Source: Diplonema japonicum
Lineage: Eukaryota > Euglenozoa > Diplonemea > Diplonemida > Diplonemidae
Length of the DNA: 64,000 nt
NCBI GenBank assembly: GCA_964019335.1
Contig: OZ025680.1
Coordinates: 496,001 to 560,000, forward strand
Reading direction: 5' to 3'
Shown here: piece by piece, positions 21,901-30,723 of the stretch
Layout of the letters: every line of letters begins with the position of its first letter
Numbering within the stretch: position 1 is the stretch's first letter
Translations under genes and position numbers: made by a program
Notes under the pieces: generated by a model
Told to the model about the DNA's origin: nothing
What the model saw: the letters and a program-made list of their open reading frames with translations, nothing else
Databases searched by the model: none

Positions 21901-24712
21901 ACCAGCACCTGCTACTCCGGCTCCGGCAACACCTGTACCTGTATCATCTGCCCCCGCTACCCCTGCACCTGATACTGCTGCCCCTGCTACTCCGTCACCT
22001 GCCACACCCACCTTGGCGCCTCTTACACCGGCTCCTGATACAGTTGTTCCCAACACACCAACTCCAGACACTCAGGTTCCCTTGGTGCCACCAACACTTG
22101 TTCCCAATACACCCGTACCCGCAACTGCCCCACCTACTTCGACTCCTACACTTGTCCCTAGTACGCAAGTTCCTGATACAGTTGCGCCCGATACCCAAGC
22201 TCCTGTGACACCAGCACCTGCAACACCCTCCCCACTCACCATGTCCCCGTCCACACAACCCCCTGCGACACTCACTCCATCCACTTTGGTTCCTCCTACA
22301 CCTGTTCCTGACACCCAAGCACCGAACACACTTGTACCTATTACACAATCCCCAACTACGCTAGCACCACCCACTCTTGCACCGCAAACTGCAGAGCCAA
22401 CTTCTGCTCCTACCGCGCTGCCTACATCGAGTCCTACTGCTGTTCCCACAGCAATGCCAACAAGCGAACCTACAGCTGTACCAACTGCGATGCCGACAGC
22501 ACAACCCACAAGCATGCCCACAGTAGTGCCTACCTCGAATCCAACTGCAGAGCCGACAACACAACCCACAAGCGTGCCCGCGGCACCTACCGCGGAACCA
22601 ACATCAGAGCCAACGCAACCACCTTTCGTACTCACATTCCAACCTGCAACTGCCCAGCCGACACAGCCACCATTTGTACTCACATTCCAACCTACAACGG
22701 CCGAGCCAGGACGAACACCCACGCCTACGTTGATCCCTGTGGTGTTTCCAACACTAGTACCAGAGACCCTGGTACCAACGCAGACAATGACTCCTATAAC
22801 CCCGATACCTGTGACAAGTGCCACTGCTACCCCTGTCCAGCAGACTTCGCTTCCAAGCACTGTGCCAACAGATCCCCCTGTTACCTTGGTGTCTGGTGTG
22901 CCAGTCACGTCATCACCCTCGACACTCACGCCGCTTGGTGCAGAGAAAGGGAAAGTAGTTCTTGGCAATGGTACTCATCTCACTGCACGTGGTTTGAGAG
23001 CGGGCCAGACAACGTTGAGGGTAGCTACCGTGGGGGTGGCGGTCGAGGTAAGGGTCAGTGGGGACAGGTTGGCGAGCAATGCGAGAATCACTATTGTGCG
23101 AGAGGCGGGCGACATAGTGATTAAGGTACAAGACACGGAGTACCACATGTACAAGCCTGATGTCGACAGTGTGGTGGTGACACTCACTATGCCTACAGGA
23201 GCACAAGGTCAGCTGTGCGGAATATACACAGAAGGCTTCACTTGCAACTGTACTATGTGTGTGAGCAAAAATATTGGCATCGAAGGGGAGCGAAGGCAGC
23301 TGCCCAACCAGGAGGTAGTGATGAAGACTACGGAAGTGGTCAGCACGGTACTTGTGGCCTCCTCGGTAGTCGTCCCTGCTTCTCCGGGGAGCGCAGGTGA
23401 AATGATGAGGTTTGCACTGCTGACACGGTCCTTGATCTGCCCAAGCGAAGGTGTAGTACGGCTTGACAGGACGTTGAACCCGCTGGGGATGTCACTTGGG
23501 GATGGGGACCTCCGTGAAGTATATGGCGCACTACTGGGATCTGTTCTGATACAGCTGCTGCTGGTTGCGGTGTGTGCAGGGATAGGGCTAGCCATGCTGG
23601 GGAAGATGAAGAGCAAGAGGATCAACGAGAGGTGCCTCACGAATCTGGACATCGATGATGACCTTCTAGAAATCGACAACCTGAGAACTGCAAAAATAGT
23701 ACACACTGGCGTCACGGAGAGGGATAAAACGTACTTGCTAGCAAGAGCGCGGCTTGGATGGCTGACGCTACCACTGGCGTTTCTGTACGGGGGCATGTTT
23801 TATTTGTGCATGGTGGTGTTGATCAATGAGGGCGGCGCGGGTTTCAAGCTACTCGCCGTGCTTGATCTTCTGGCGTTTGGCCTGGGCCTGCCGTGCATCG
23901 CACTCCAGTCGGCGAGCAAGGCAGAGAAGTACTGCGAGGAGAAACCAATACCAGATTCCGAGCAATTGTTCTCGCCTAACTTCAACTGGTTTCTATGGGG
24001 AGATAGAGAATGGGTACCACTGGAAGGTGTGAATGGCGCAGCAGCGTGGCTTGAACTGAACAGATTCTTCTTCGATGGCTACAAGGCCTCATGGCGGTAT
24101 AGCTTCTGCGCAGAGCTAGCAGCATCAGGACTGATTGGGATAAACGTGGCATGGTCGCCTGTAGACACAGGGCAATGCTGGATGAGGGCGGGTATGACGG
24201 TGATGGTGTTGTGCATGCTGCTGCTGTACCTTGTCTTGGCAAGACCCTTCTTGGCGGGGTATGAAAACCTTGCGGCTGTGTTAATTGTGTTTGGGGAGGT
24301 GCTGACCTTGGGCCTGTTCATCATAACAATGCTCACAGAGACAAGCAACCAGACCTCTCACTGGGGAGCAACGATGGCAGGGCACACGGCACTGATGGTG
24401 GTGTATCTCCTTATGGCGAAGTTCTTGACAGACATGGGTATCTTCATTTATGACGAGTATTGCACATGGTCGCAGACCAATGACAGCACCTCCTTTGTGA
24501 TGCACTTGCTGTGCTGTGGGAACAGCATCCCCGACGATCCTTTCAGCGGTCATGTCACAAAACCACTGCCCAGTTATGAGCCCCCGCGGCTTGACCCCCT
24601 TTTCCCTCCTATTCCCCCTAGGAATAGGATCCTCTCTCTCCGCACTGAGGCATCTTCATCCAACCTCAGTACTTCTATTTTCGAAGACCAGGTGGGATAT
24701 GTCCAGGTCTAG
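18914..24712 (+). CDS. Giant surface protein: two C-type-lectin-like domains, mucin stalk, seven-segment membrane module
   Basis: A 1932-residue single-exon protein. The signal peptide covers residues 1-23. Two C-type-lectin-like domains follow (about 24-175 and 180-318), each with the GW...(C)Y start, paired cysteines and W-rich core. Residues about 321-1030 are a near-perfect Ala-Pro-Ala-Thr-x stalk, continuing as degenerate Pro/Thr repeats to about 1335. A globular stretch with Cys clusters follows. About seven hydrophobic segments lie between 1543 and 1845 (one, then two, then four), with a short tail of about 85 residues. The membrane module, with a RPF..YEN-type turn (ARPFLAGYENLAAVLI), is reminiscent of C-termini of large kinetoplastid surface proteins such as DGF-1; this is a recollection, not a search. 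It probably displays lectin domains at the end of a long O-glycosylated stalk. Confidence 0.87.
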   Translation: MAQNLNSIVHIFLAVCWAGMTSGGYVCPEGWIPINNMCYKMAASGALLEWVDAKDSCASIGGRLAVVQDSTQKGSAWTVACGGLGCMTQCNFPSQGVWTGSYSGDPDSPSSGPGKSWAWYSTTPVVAFDSTATFGPLAQLSSAAHACGLISTEPSSISYYLKRELCNVQAKALCEKDPLPLPTHNNGWAYIGSQLYSVGKVKGDWGEGNTACTTAGGTGYLAIRSTAEREILVDSIGCSAPFAGLSCNGCIDESDMASASMWNWQDNSQAVPGLWGSAPQIKATCTMLQGTGGSQQYSNRGLYRASCSASRYNLCGSPVPATPTPPTLAPATPAPATPAPATPAPSTPAPATSAPATLAPATSAPATPAPSTPAPATSAPATLAPATPAPATPAPATPAPATSAPATPAPSTPAPATSAPATLAPATPAPATPAPATPAPATSAPATPAPSTPAPATPAPATPAPATSAPATLAPATPAPATPAPATSAPATSAPATLAPATPAPATPAPATPAPATSAPATLAPATPAPATPAPATSAPATSAPATLAPATPAPATPAPATLAPATPAPATSAPSTPSPATPAPATLAPATPAPATPAPATPAPATSAPATLAPATSAPATPAPSTPAPATPAPATPAPATSAPATPAPATSAPSTPSPATPAPATPAPATPAPATSAPATSAPATLAPATPAPATPAPATPAPATSAPATPAPATSAPATPAPATSAPSTPSPATPAPATSAPATPAPSTPTPATSAPATLAPATPAPATPAPATPAPATSAPDTAAPATPAPATPAPATSAPSTPSPATPAPATPAPATSAPDTAAPATPAPATPAPATSAPVTPAPATPAPSTPAPATPAPATSAPATPSPATPAPATPAPSTPTPATPAPATSAPVTPAATPAPDTDAPATSTPATPSPATPAPATPAPSTSAPATSSPASPAPATSAPATPAPSTPAPATPAPATPTPATPAPATPAPATSAPDTPTPATPAPATPAPATPVPVSSAPATPAPDTAAPATPSPATPTLAPLTPAPDTVVPNTPTPDTQVPLVPPTLVPNTPVPATAPPTSTPTLVPSTQVPDTVAPDTQAPVTPAPATPSPLTMSPSTQPPATLTPSTLVPPTPVPDTQAPNTLVPITQSPTTLAPPTLAPQTAEPTSAPTALPTSSPTAVPTAMPTSEPTAVPTAMPTAQPTSMPTVVPTSNPTAEPTTQPTSVPAAPTAEPTSEPTQPPFVLTFQPATAQPTQPPFVLTFQPTTAEPGRTPTPTLIPVVFPTLVPETLVPTQTMTPITPIPVTSATATPVQQTSLPSTVPTDPPVTLVSGVPVTSSPSTLTPLGAEKGKVVLGNGTHLTARGLRAGQTTLRVATVGVAVEVRVSGDRLASNARITIVREAGDIVIKVQDTEYHMYKPDVDSVVVTLTMPTGAQGQLCGIYTEGFTCNCTMCVSKNIGIEGERRQLPNQEVVMKTTEVVSTVLVASSVVVPASPGSAGEMMRFALLTRSLICPSEGVVRLDRTLNPLGMSLGDGDLREVYGALLGSVLIQLLLVAVCAGIGLAMLGKMKSKRINERCLTNLDIDDDLLEIDNLRTAKIVHTGVTERDKTYLLARARLGWLTLPLAFLYGGMFYLCMVVLINEGGAGFKLLAVLDLLAFGLGLPCIALQSASKAEKYCEEKPIPDSEQLFSPNFNWFLWGDREWVPLEGVNGAAAWLELNRFFFDGYKASWRYSFCAELAASGLIGINVAWSPVDTGQCWMRAGMTVMVLCMLLLYLVLARPFLAGYENLAAVLIVFGEVLTLGLFIITMLTETSNQTSHWGATMAGHTALMVVYLLMAKFLTDMGIFIYDEYCTWSQTNDSTSFVMHLLCCGNSIPDDPFSGHVTKPLPSYEPPRLDPLFPPIPPRNRILSLRTEASSSNLSTSIFEDQVGYVQV
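19876..22010 (+). repeat. Coding minisatellite of the mucin stalk
   Basis: A 15-nt unit encoding Ala-Pro-Ala-Thr-(Pro/Ser/Leu) is repeated about 140 times with variants ending CCGGCAACACCTGCA or CCAGCAACATCTGCA. Blocks of 60 nt or more recur, showing unequal exchange. Two non-coding frames stay open across it as a by-product. Confidence 0.95.
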
Positions 24713-26205
24713 CACGGGAGAGGGGCGTGGGTGATCAACTATTAGTTCAGGTTTCTTTTCTATTTTTTTTTTTTCCCCCTTCCCAAACCGAGACTCGCAA
24801 ACCCCCAGCACTTCCCATGGAATGCACTGGTTTCGATCCGGCAGGACGGGGAACGGAATTTGTTTTCCTTCGATTCTTGTATCAACGACTACATATTGTC
24901 GGTTCTAGAGGCTGCAGACTATTGGCAGCAGCTCAGTTGGTTTTGTACAGGTCTTTGATGTTAATACGCATCAGGACCGCAAAGCAATGAAATACGAATG
25001 CACAAGCAAACAAAGCGCCAAGATAGTTTTTTGATTTTCATATTAAAAAAAAAAAATAAAAAAAAAACAAAAAAAAAAAACAGTTTATTTTTGGCCTCCT
25101 CGTCGGGCATCACTGGTAGCACCCGAGTGGAGGAACGTGGTTACCGGACGCGCCTTTGCTGGGGTTGAGCTGCACACCGCACGCATTAAGTCGCGACGCG
25201 GAACACAGAAGAAGTTGCAGCTCGGCTGAGGTGCTCCCCTGTAATCAAGCTATTAAAAAAAAAAAAAGCTCCTTTTTCTTATTTATATTTTTTTCGATAC
25301 GGGTGCCCAAGAAAGAAAAATCAAATTCAAAAAAAGGCTTAACCCCTCCCCTCCCCCGTGTCTTTTTTTTTTTTTTTAAATTCAGACACATCCTGCTGTC
25401 TAGAATTCCAAGCCTCTTGGCTGCCATTGGTATGAATCTTCCCTCTCCTCATGATGAAGCACTTGTTGTAATTACCAAAAAAGAATGTAGGCAATATCGC
25501 TTTTACAGAACCTCTTTGTACCTGTTTGCCGTGTAGAGAATAGCCTTGCCTATTCTTTTCTTCTTTCTTCTTACATAAAGAGCCCATTTTTTTTTTTTGT
25601 TGAAAAACAAACTACATACTGATAGGAAAAAGGAGGAAAAAAAAACTTATTTATTTACGATCAAAAGAGCTCAAAGCCCCTTCTGTCTTTTGATGTCTTT
25701 CTTTTTATATTTTTTTTTTTATTATTCTTTTGATAAATCGATCGTGTAGTGCTTAAACCGCCTTCCCCCTTTCCCCGCTTATCTCTAACTCATCCCATCT
25801 GTGGTGGGGGGGAATGAAGGTGAACTTAATCTAACTCTTTAGTGGGACTTATCCTTTTTTCTTGTTTTTTTTTTCTTTGTTTTCTTTGTGTTGAAACGCT
25901 TAAAACCAGCTTTCTAAACAACCCGTACTCCTGTAACCTCCGGAACGGCAGGTGGGTGCAGGCTCCAAACAAAAAAAAAAAAAAAAAAAAAAAAAAAATA
26001 GCCCTACAACAACGAGGGCATACCAGTTTTCCAAAATCAAGTCAAAAAAAAAAAAAAAAAAGAGGGGGTGGAAAAGAAGGAAAAAAAAAAAAAAAGAGAG
26101 AACAAAACACACATGCTTACCCAAGGCGCCCGACGGGCGCTTCTACGCAGGTATTTGTATGTAATGGTGCAGAAGCGGTGTGTGGGCAGTCCGGGCGGTG
26201 ACAGG
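24713..26205. other. Intergenic stretch with dispersed repeat copy C
   Basis: Holds T/A runs (25363-25377, 25971-25999, 26044-26060) and repeat copy C. No convincing gene was found. A short frame ending at 25536 lacks family resemblance. Confidence 0.6.
25094..25249 (+). repeat. Dispersed repeat family, copy C (5' part and middle lost)
   Basis: It shares with copy B the blocks CCTCCTCGTCGG.CATCAC, AGCACCCGAGTGGA, GTTGAGCTG.ACACCGCACG, CGACGCGGAAC.CAGAAGAAG and CCCCTGTAATCAAG. A block of about 55 bases present in B after GAACGT is missing here. It ends against an A run. Confidence 0.75.
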
Positions 26206-26646
26206 ATGTCTCAAGTCAAGCGGGTGGAGCAAGCTGTGGGGAATTCGATGATGGCAAAGAATATTAGTTTAGATCAGGTGTACAAGAGGGAACGGAACAG
26301 AGCAAGGATGGAGGGCAGCAAAGAGGAGCAGCTGAGGTTTGAGCAGTTGGACGCAACATGGCAGCTTGTCCCCGCCGATCGCAAGGCAAAGATCGTGACT
26401 GTGAACAGCGAGAACTCTGCGATGAAGATCATCTTCGATGCTGTTGAAGAAACAGGTGCGCTGCGGGAGTCCATCCGGCTGGCCAAGCGGCAAGCTGTCG
26501 ACCACACCCGCTCCACAGTTGACGAGACCGCTGCTCGGGTCACGCTGTTCCTGATCTTACTCGTCATTATCAGCACCTACGCATCGATACACAACTATAA
26601 CACCTCGCACTCCCCGAAAGAAAAGCAAGTTCTGGTAAAAAACTAA
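26206..26646 (+). CDS. Small C-terminally membrane-anchored protein, function unknown
   Basis: 146 residues from ATG 26206. An in-frame ATG at 26164 would add 14 residues; the later one is preferred because GTGCAG at 26167-26172 could be the acceptor. The N-terminal two-thirds is charged and probably helical (YKRERNRARMEGSKEEQLRF). A hydrophobic segment (VTLFLILLVIISTYASI, residues about 106-122) is followed by about 24 polar residues. No signal peptide is seen, so a cytosolic protein with a C-terminal anchor is likely. The pre-membrane helix has SNARE-like spacing of hydrophobics, but no SNARE zero-layer residue is convincing. Family unknown. Confidence 0.6.
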   Translation: MSQVKRVEQAVGNSMMAKNISLDQVYKRERNRARMEGSKEEQLRFEQLDATWQLVPADRKAKIVTVNSENSAMKIIFDAVEETGALRESIRLAKRQAVDHTRSTVDETAARVTLFLILLVIISTYASIHNYNTSHSPKEKQVLVKN

Positions 26647-26725
26647 AACCATTCTTCTTTTTTTTTTTTTGTTGTTGTTGTTCGTTCCTGGGGGAAAGGG
26701 AACCAACTATACTATTTTAAAAGGT

Positions 26726-26761
<36 letters not shown>

Positions 26762-26916
26762 TACGTGAATGAAGCAAAAACTAAGAGGAACCATAATTTG
26801 AAGGAAGAAAAAAAAAAAAAAAAAAAAATGTAGTGTTTTGTTTTATATTTCGATCCCCCTTTTTCTAAAATCACAAAACAAAAAAAAAAAGAGCAAAAAG
26901 AGCAAAAAAAAAAAAA
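26647..26916. other. Homopolymer leader region
   Basis: T run at 26728-26759 and several A runs, the last ending directly at the next ATG. An AG at about 26773 follows the T run and could serve as acceptor. Confidence 0.5.
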
Positions 26917-27726
26917 ATGGATACGACAAAGCTTTTCAACATGTATGTGTACATCCGGTCCATCCTGCACTGGGTATGGTTGGCGATAAATGAAGCGTTA
27001 TGGCACCCGAGGTTCTTTAGGAAGACGAAGTTGAAGAGGAAGGTGGTGGTGGTGGGGGACGAGACGGCATGGGGCTTTGGGGATTGGATCGTGTGCACGC
27101 AGACACCGGGGTACGCGAAATATCTGCAACAAGAAGTCGCTTCGCGTAAAGATTTCAAATTCAAATGGACTGTCCAAAGCTCAGGTGTATCAGGTGCTAC
27201 CACTGACGACTGGCTTCCCGGGACAGGGTCTGGACAATTCGAGAAACATTTCGACGAGCACAAAGGCACTCATTTCGATGCCGATTTTGTTGTCCTCCAC
27301 CTGGGCTTCCATGACAAAGGAATCCACCCTGGGAAAACAGCTAAAAACCTTATGGCGATTGCGGAAAAACTGGTGTCTCAAGGAAAACGTGTAATTATCC
27401 AATTGCTGCCCACCAGGACCGCCGACGGTAAATTCAGATCTGGTTGGATCCTGTCTGAGCGTAACACTGCCATCAAGGCTTTATTCAAGGATTTGAAAGA
27501 TTCCCATATCTATCTGGGTGCCGATATTGAGTCATTTAAGCGCCCGGAACTGTTTTGTTTCGATGGGTTCCATCTCTCCTCCAAGGGTTACAGACGCGTG
27601 GCGAAGGAGACCTACCAAGTCCTCAAGCACCCCATCATCAACATCGAATGGCTTTTCCTCCAACCAGGCTTGCAAAAGCACATGCAGGAACGAAATGACA
27701 AAATAATGGAAGCACTTTCAAAGTAA
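26917..27726 (+). CDS. SGNH/GDSL-fold hydrolase-like protein with altered catalytic residues
   Basis: 269 residues, single exon. Block I reads VVVVGDETAWG (Glu49 where GDS esterases have the nucleophilic Ser). Block II reads GVSGATT. Block III reads LHLGFHD (His132 where GxND has Asn). Block V is intact: DGFHLSSKG with Asp216 and His219. The hydrophobic stretch YIRSILHWVWLAI near the N-terminus may be an anchor. SGNH proteins hydrolyse lipid, carbohydrate or acyl esters. With Ser and Asn replaced, this copy may be inactive, binding-only, or use other chemistry. Length and block order otherwise fit the family. The ATG directly follows 13 A residues. Confidence 0.8.
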   Translation: MDTTKLFNMYVYIRSILHWVWLAINEALWHPRFFRKTKLKRKVVVVGDETAWGFGDWIVCTQTPGYAKYLQQEVASRKDFKFKWTVQSSGVSGATTDDWLPGTGSGQFEKHFDEHKGTHFDADFVVLHLGFHDKGIHPGKTAKNLMAIAEKLVSQGKRVIIQLLPTRTADGKFRSGWILSERNTAIKALFKDLKDSHIYLGADIESFKRPELFCFDGFHLSSKGYRRVAKETYQVLKHPIINIEWLFLQPGLQKHMQERNDKIMEALSK

Positions 27727-28155
27727 AGCGGGGGGGGGAAAAAAAAAAAAGAAATCCCGTATTTCTCCATATCCCCCGGGGGGGTTTTTTTTTTCGTTCT
27801 TTCTCTTATCAGTACTATTCTTACTCCCATTTTTTTTTTTTTTGGAATTGTGTTTTTTGGAATAAAATGTGGGGGGAGGGTGAGATTTTCTTTACATGTC
27901 ACTTTTTCAGAAGAAGTACAACAAAGAAAATGGTTATAAAAGAAGGGGGGTGGTCAAGGCCACAGATGTGTTGATTACCATTTTCTTTGTTCTTTCTTTT
28001 TTTTTTCCTGGTGATGATGACTCGGTTTCTGAAAAGTGAGATAGAGTGAAATTATGTGAACACTATTTTGATGTTCCCTTTTTTTTTGAGGGGGGAAAGG
28101 AGTAAATTTTATTTCCATGTTCAATTTTAATAGAGCCTGTTTTCCCTTACTCTTC

Positions 28156-28187
<32 letters not shown>

Positions 28188-28374
28188 CCTTTGAGGTAGG
28201 CAAACAAGCAGTGTGTTTCTTCTTCTTCTTTTTTTTTTTTTTTTTTTGTTCTCTTTTTTTTTAAACCTCCGGTTGACGATTCTTGTTTTTCTTTTTTTTT
28301 TTTTCATAGCTTACCGCGGTTTTGGGGTCTCAATTCAAATCAAAAAAAAAAGGAGAGAAAAAAGAGAAAAAAAA
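27727..28374. other. Homopolymer-rich intergenic stretch
   Basis: Long T runs, notably 28158-28187, and short A/G runs. The 3' end holds the acceptor-like tract at 28281-28309. No gene is seen. Confidence 0.65.
28281..28309 (+). promoter_or_regulatory. Pyrimidine tract plus TAG acceptor
   Basis: Almost pure T/C ending TTTTCATAG, 66 bases before ATG 28375. The form is that of a 3' splice site; a spliced-leader addition point is the favoured reading. Confidence 0.5.
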
Positions 28375-28835
28375 ATGTCCCAGGCAGTGATGGCCACTCT
28401 GGGGTTCATCCCCCACCCCCACGCAAGGGAGCTCGACGAGACCCACAAGCCTATTAATGCGCACATTTCGCCCGCCTTCCACCAGTGGAGTATGTTGAAA
28501 CACACAACACACAACACACATCACTCACCCACACACTACAGGCAGGAACGGCCACACGGATGCGGACTTCACAGAGAAAACGCAGGTGTCTGGCATTCAG
28601 ACCAGGTACCAGGACAACATTGACAGAGCTGGCAACCCCTGCACCATGGATGAGTACTATGACGCTACATGCAGAACTCACCCCTCTAACAAGTTTGTCG
28701 GCAAGATGACAGTCGCCAGACCCGGGGAGTACGTATGTGTTATTTTTTTTTTTTTCTAAATCCCTACAATAGTGCGACGCATGGACCCTCCCCAGGCTTG
28801 AGCAGTGTCGGAAGACATGGGGTATCGAGGCGTGA
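28375..28835 (+). CDS. Small twin-CxnC protein, possibly mitochondrial intermembrane-space or complex I accessory type (3 exons)
   Basis: No single open frame covers this gene. Exons 28375-28489, 28542-28732 and 28773-28835 join in frame to 122 residues. Introns are 52 nt (GTATGTTG...CTACAG) and 40 nt (GTATGTGT...CAATAG). The product has two Cys pairs, C-x9-C (NPCTMDEYYDATCRTH) and C-x10-C (CDAWTLPRLEQC), the spacing of CHCH/twin-CX9C proteins oxidised in the mitochondrial intermembrane space. Several complex I accessory subunits have such pairs. No cleavable presequence is evident, as usual for that import route. The function is inference; the exon structure is well supported by phase and splice-site consistency. 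Confidence 0.7.
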
Positions 28836-28910
28836 GTATTGGAATAAATACCCCCCCCCCCCTTTCAAGTGTTCTTTTCTGTAAACTTTTTCTTTTTTTT
28901 TCTTCAGAGT

Positions 28911-28951
<41 letters not shown>

Positions 28952-29384
28952 GGATTTTTTGTTTCTTTTTTTTTTCTTTTGATCCACACTACGAGTCTGA
29001 AATTTTGCATTTTTTTTGTGTGCACCACAACAACAACCACGTTTTAAGAGAATGGGATGCCTGCCCAGCTAGGGGCTGCTGGGCTTGGTTTGTACAGAAT
29101 GACTCAAGTCAGCTGTGCTAGCTGTGAGGAGGGGGAAATAGAAATAAAGAAGAGACAACGGTGGTAGGCACATGCAGAGGACACGTATTTTTTTTTTTTT
29201 TAAATTCTTTTTTTTTTCCACTGGCACACTGACAAACATCACAACGAGAGTCTTTCACTCGCATGTCACCCAGCCCATTTTTTTTTTTTTTTCAACCCTC
29301 GGGTTCTCATGTTTTATTAAACTCTGCCTTGCCAAAGCCGAGCAATCTCCATCAGTTTTTCCCTGACACAACACATTTTACAAG
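28836..29384. other. Intergenic stretch
   Basis: Dominated by a T run at 28912-28950 and further T runs near 29190 and 29280. The last 21 bases before the PLAC8 ATG (TGACACAACAC...ACAAG) are shared with the second PLAC8 copy. Confidence 0.6.
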
Positions 29385-29927
29385 ATGTCTGGCGAACCTG
29401 TTGAGAAGAAATCCGAGGGTGGCTTCATGGACGGCCAGCTCGACTGGGGTGACAAGGGTGGCAAGTGCTGGGAGTGCTGGGTATGCGACCCCTGCTGCAG
29501 TGGGTACTGCTGCATCACCTGGTGGTGCTGCGGGTGCCTCAACGGGCCCAAGATGTGGTCGTGGGCTTTGGACCAGGAGTGCGGTATTGTCAACCACTGC
29601 CTCCCCATGTGCTGCTGCCCTGTCTGCTGCTTCGTGAGGCACAACATCAGGACCAAGGTTGGTGTGGCCGCTGGCGGTCCCATGGACGGTCTTGTTGCTG
29701 ACTGTCTTCTTGCTACTTGGTATAGTTTTTCTTTCCCCCCCTTTTTTTTTCAATGGACAAAAAAAAAAAAAAAAAAAAAACACACACACAGCTGCGGTGC
29801 ATGCACTAGCTGCCAGGAGCTGAGGGGTGCCCACATCCTGGGCGGGCAGGAGAGTTGGGACTTCTTCGGCAAGAAGGAGTTCAAGGGCATGGTGGAGCCG
29901 TTCAAGCTCCCCCCTCTCATGAAGTAG
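29385..29927 (+). CDS. PLAC8-family cysteine-rich protein, copy 1 (2 exons)
   Basis: Exons 29385-29719 and 29792-29927 give 156 residues. The 72-nt intron starts GTATAG and ends in an A run plus ACACACACAG. The core is the PLAC8 Cys cluster: WVCDPCCSGYCC...WWCCGC, a hydrophobic stretch, then CLPMCCCPVCCFVRH, and CCGACTSCQELR after the splice. PLAC8 proteins are small membrane-associated proteins linked to cell-size control, cadmium or calcium handling in other eukaryotes; no role is inferred here. The intron is a multiple of three and stop-free, so retained RNA would encode a 24-residue Phe/Lys-rich insert. Splicing is preferred because it restores the Cys-rich core. Confidence 0.88.
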   Translation: MSGEPVEKKSEGGFMDGQLDWGDKGGKCWECWVCDPCCSGYCCITWWCCGCLNGPKMWSWALDQECGIVNHCLPMCCCPVCCFVRHNIRTKVGVAAGGPMDGLVADCLLATWYSFSFPPFFFQWTKKKKKKKHTHSCGACTSCQELRGAHILGGQESWDFFGKKEFKGMVEPFKLPPLMK

Positions 29928-30723
29928 ACGAAACGGGAGAGAGAAAAAAAAAAACGAGATGAAGAAAGAAAGCTGACCCCATCGGCTTTTTTTCCCCTTT
30001 AAAACGAAAAAAAACCCCCCCCAAAAAAAAAGTAAAGTGTTGATTTTTAGTCATGGTAAAGAGAGAGAAAAAAAAAATTAAAATGAGAAAAAATCAGAAG
30101 TGGACCTGTCCTTGTCAACGACGGGAAAACATCTTCTTTTTCTCTTTTTTCTTTTTCTTTTCTTTCTCCCAGACCAGTTTTTAATTTATTTTCTTTTTAT
30201 ATCCCCCTTCCTTTTATTACAAAGCAGCATACTAAAGAAACAGTCTTCATGCTTGCCCGTAGCCCAATCAATGAGGCGGGCGGTCATCAAGGCAGGGTTT
30301 GCCCAGTCCCTGTGGCCCAGTCTCCTTTTCCATTTGTACCCTTTTCCTTCCCCGTTGTTTCCTTCTCTTTATCTTTTGCCCTGTATTTTTTTTGAGGAAA
30401 GAAAAGTAACGTTTCTTTTTGTGATCCGTCAATCGCCGATTTTTACTACATGAGTGCAGGACCCGCAGTTGCCTTTTAGCCTCTGCCACGTCTTGTTTAT
30501 CTTTTCTCAAGAAACTGCTTAGAAAGGCAACCCTTGCCCCCTTCTCCTGAACCCTTTTTGCTTTTGCTACAAAAAACTTTTTTTTTTGTCCCCTCCCACC
30601 TTTCACACATTTCTCAAGAAAAGCTGAAAGAAAGTTGTCTTTTTTTTATTAGTCTCATCCCCAGCCTTCTCTCCTCAAAATATATCGCAGCAACAACTTC
30701 CTTGACACAACACATTTTACAAG
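29928..30723. other. Spacer between PLAC8 copies
   Basis: 796 bp of low-complexity DNA not repeated elsewhere in the window. No gene is seen. The duplicated unit begins only at TGACACAACAC, 21 bases before each ATG. Confidence 0.6.

Noticed and set aside
19717-22071. 784-codon open frame on the - strand, Val-Ala-Gly-rich
   Set aside because: Exact antisense of the APATx minisatellite; openness follows from the 15-nt periodicity, with no independent domain.
19656-22208. 850-codon + strand frame rich in Leu/His/Gln
   Set aside because: Out-of-frame reading of the same minisatellite; it starts inside the lectin domain and has no signal or motif.
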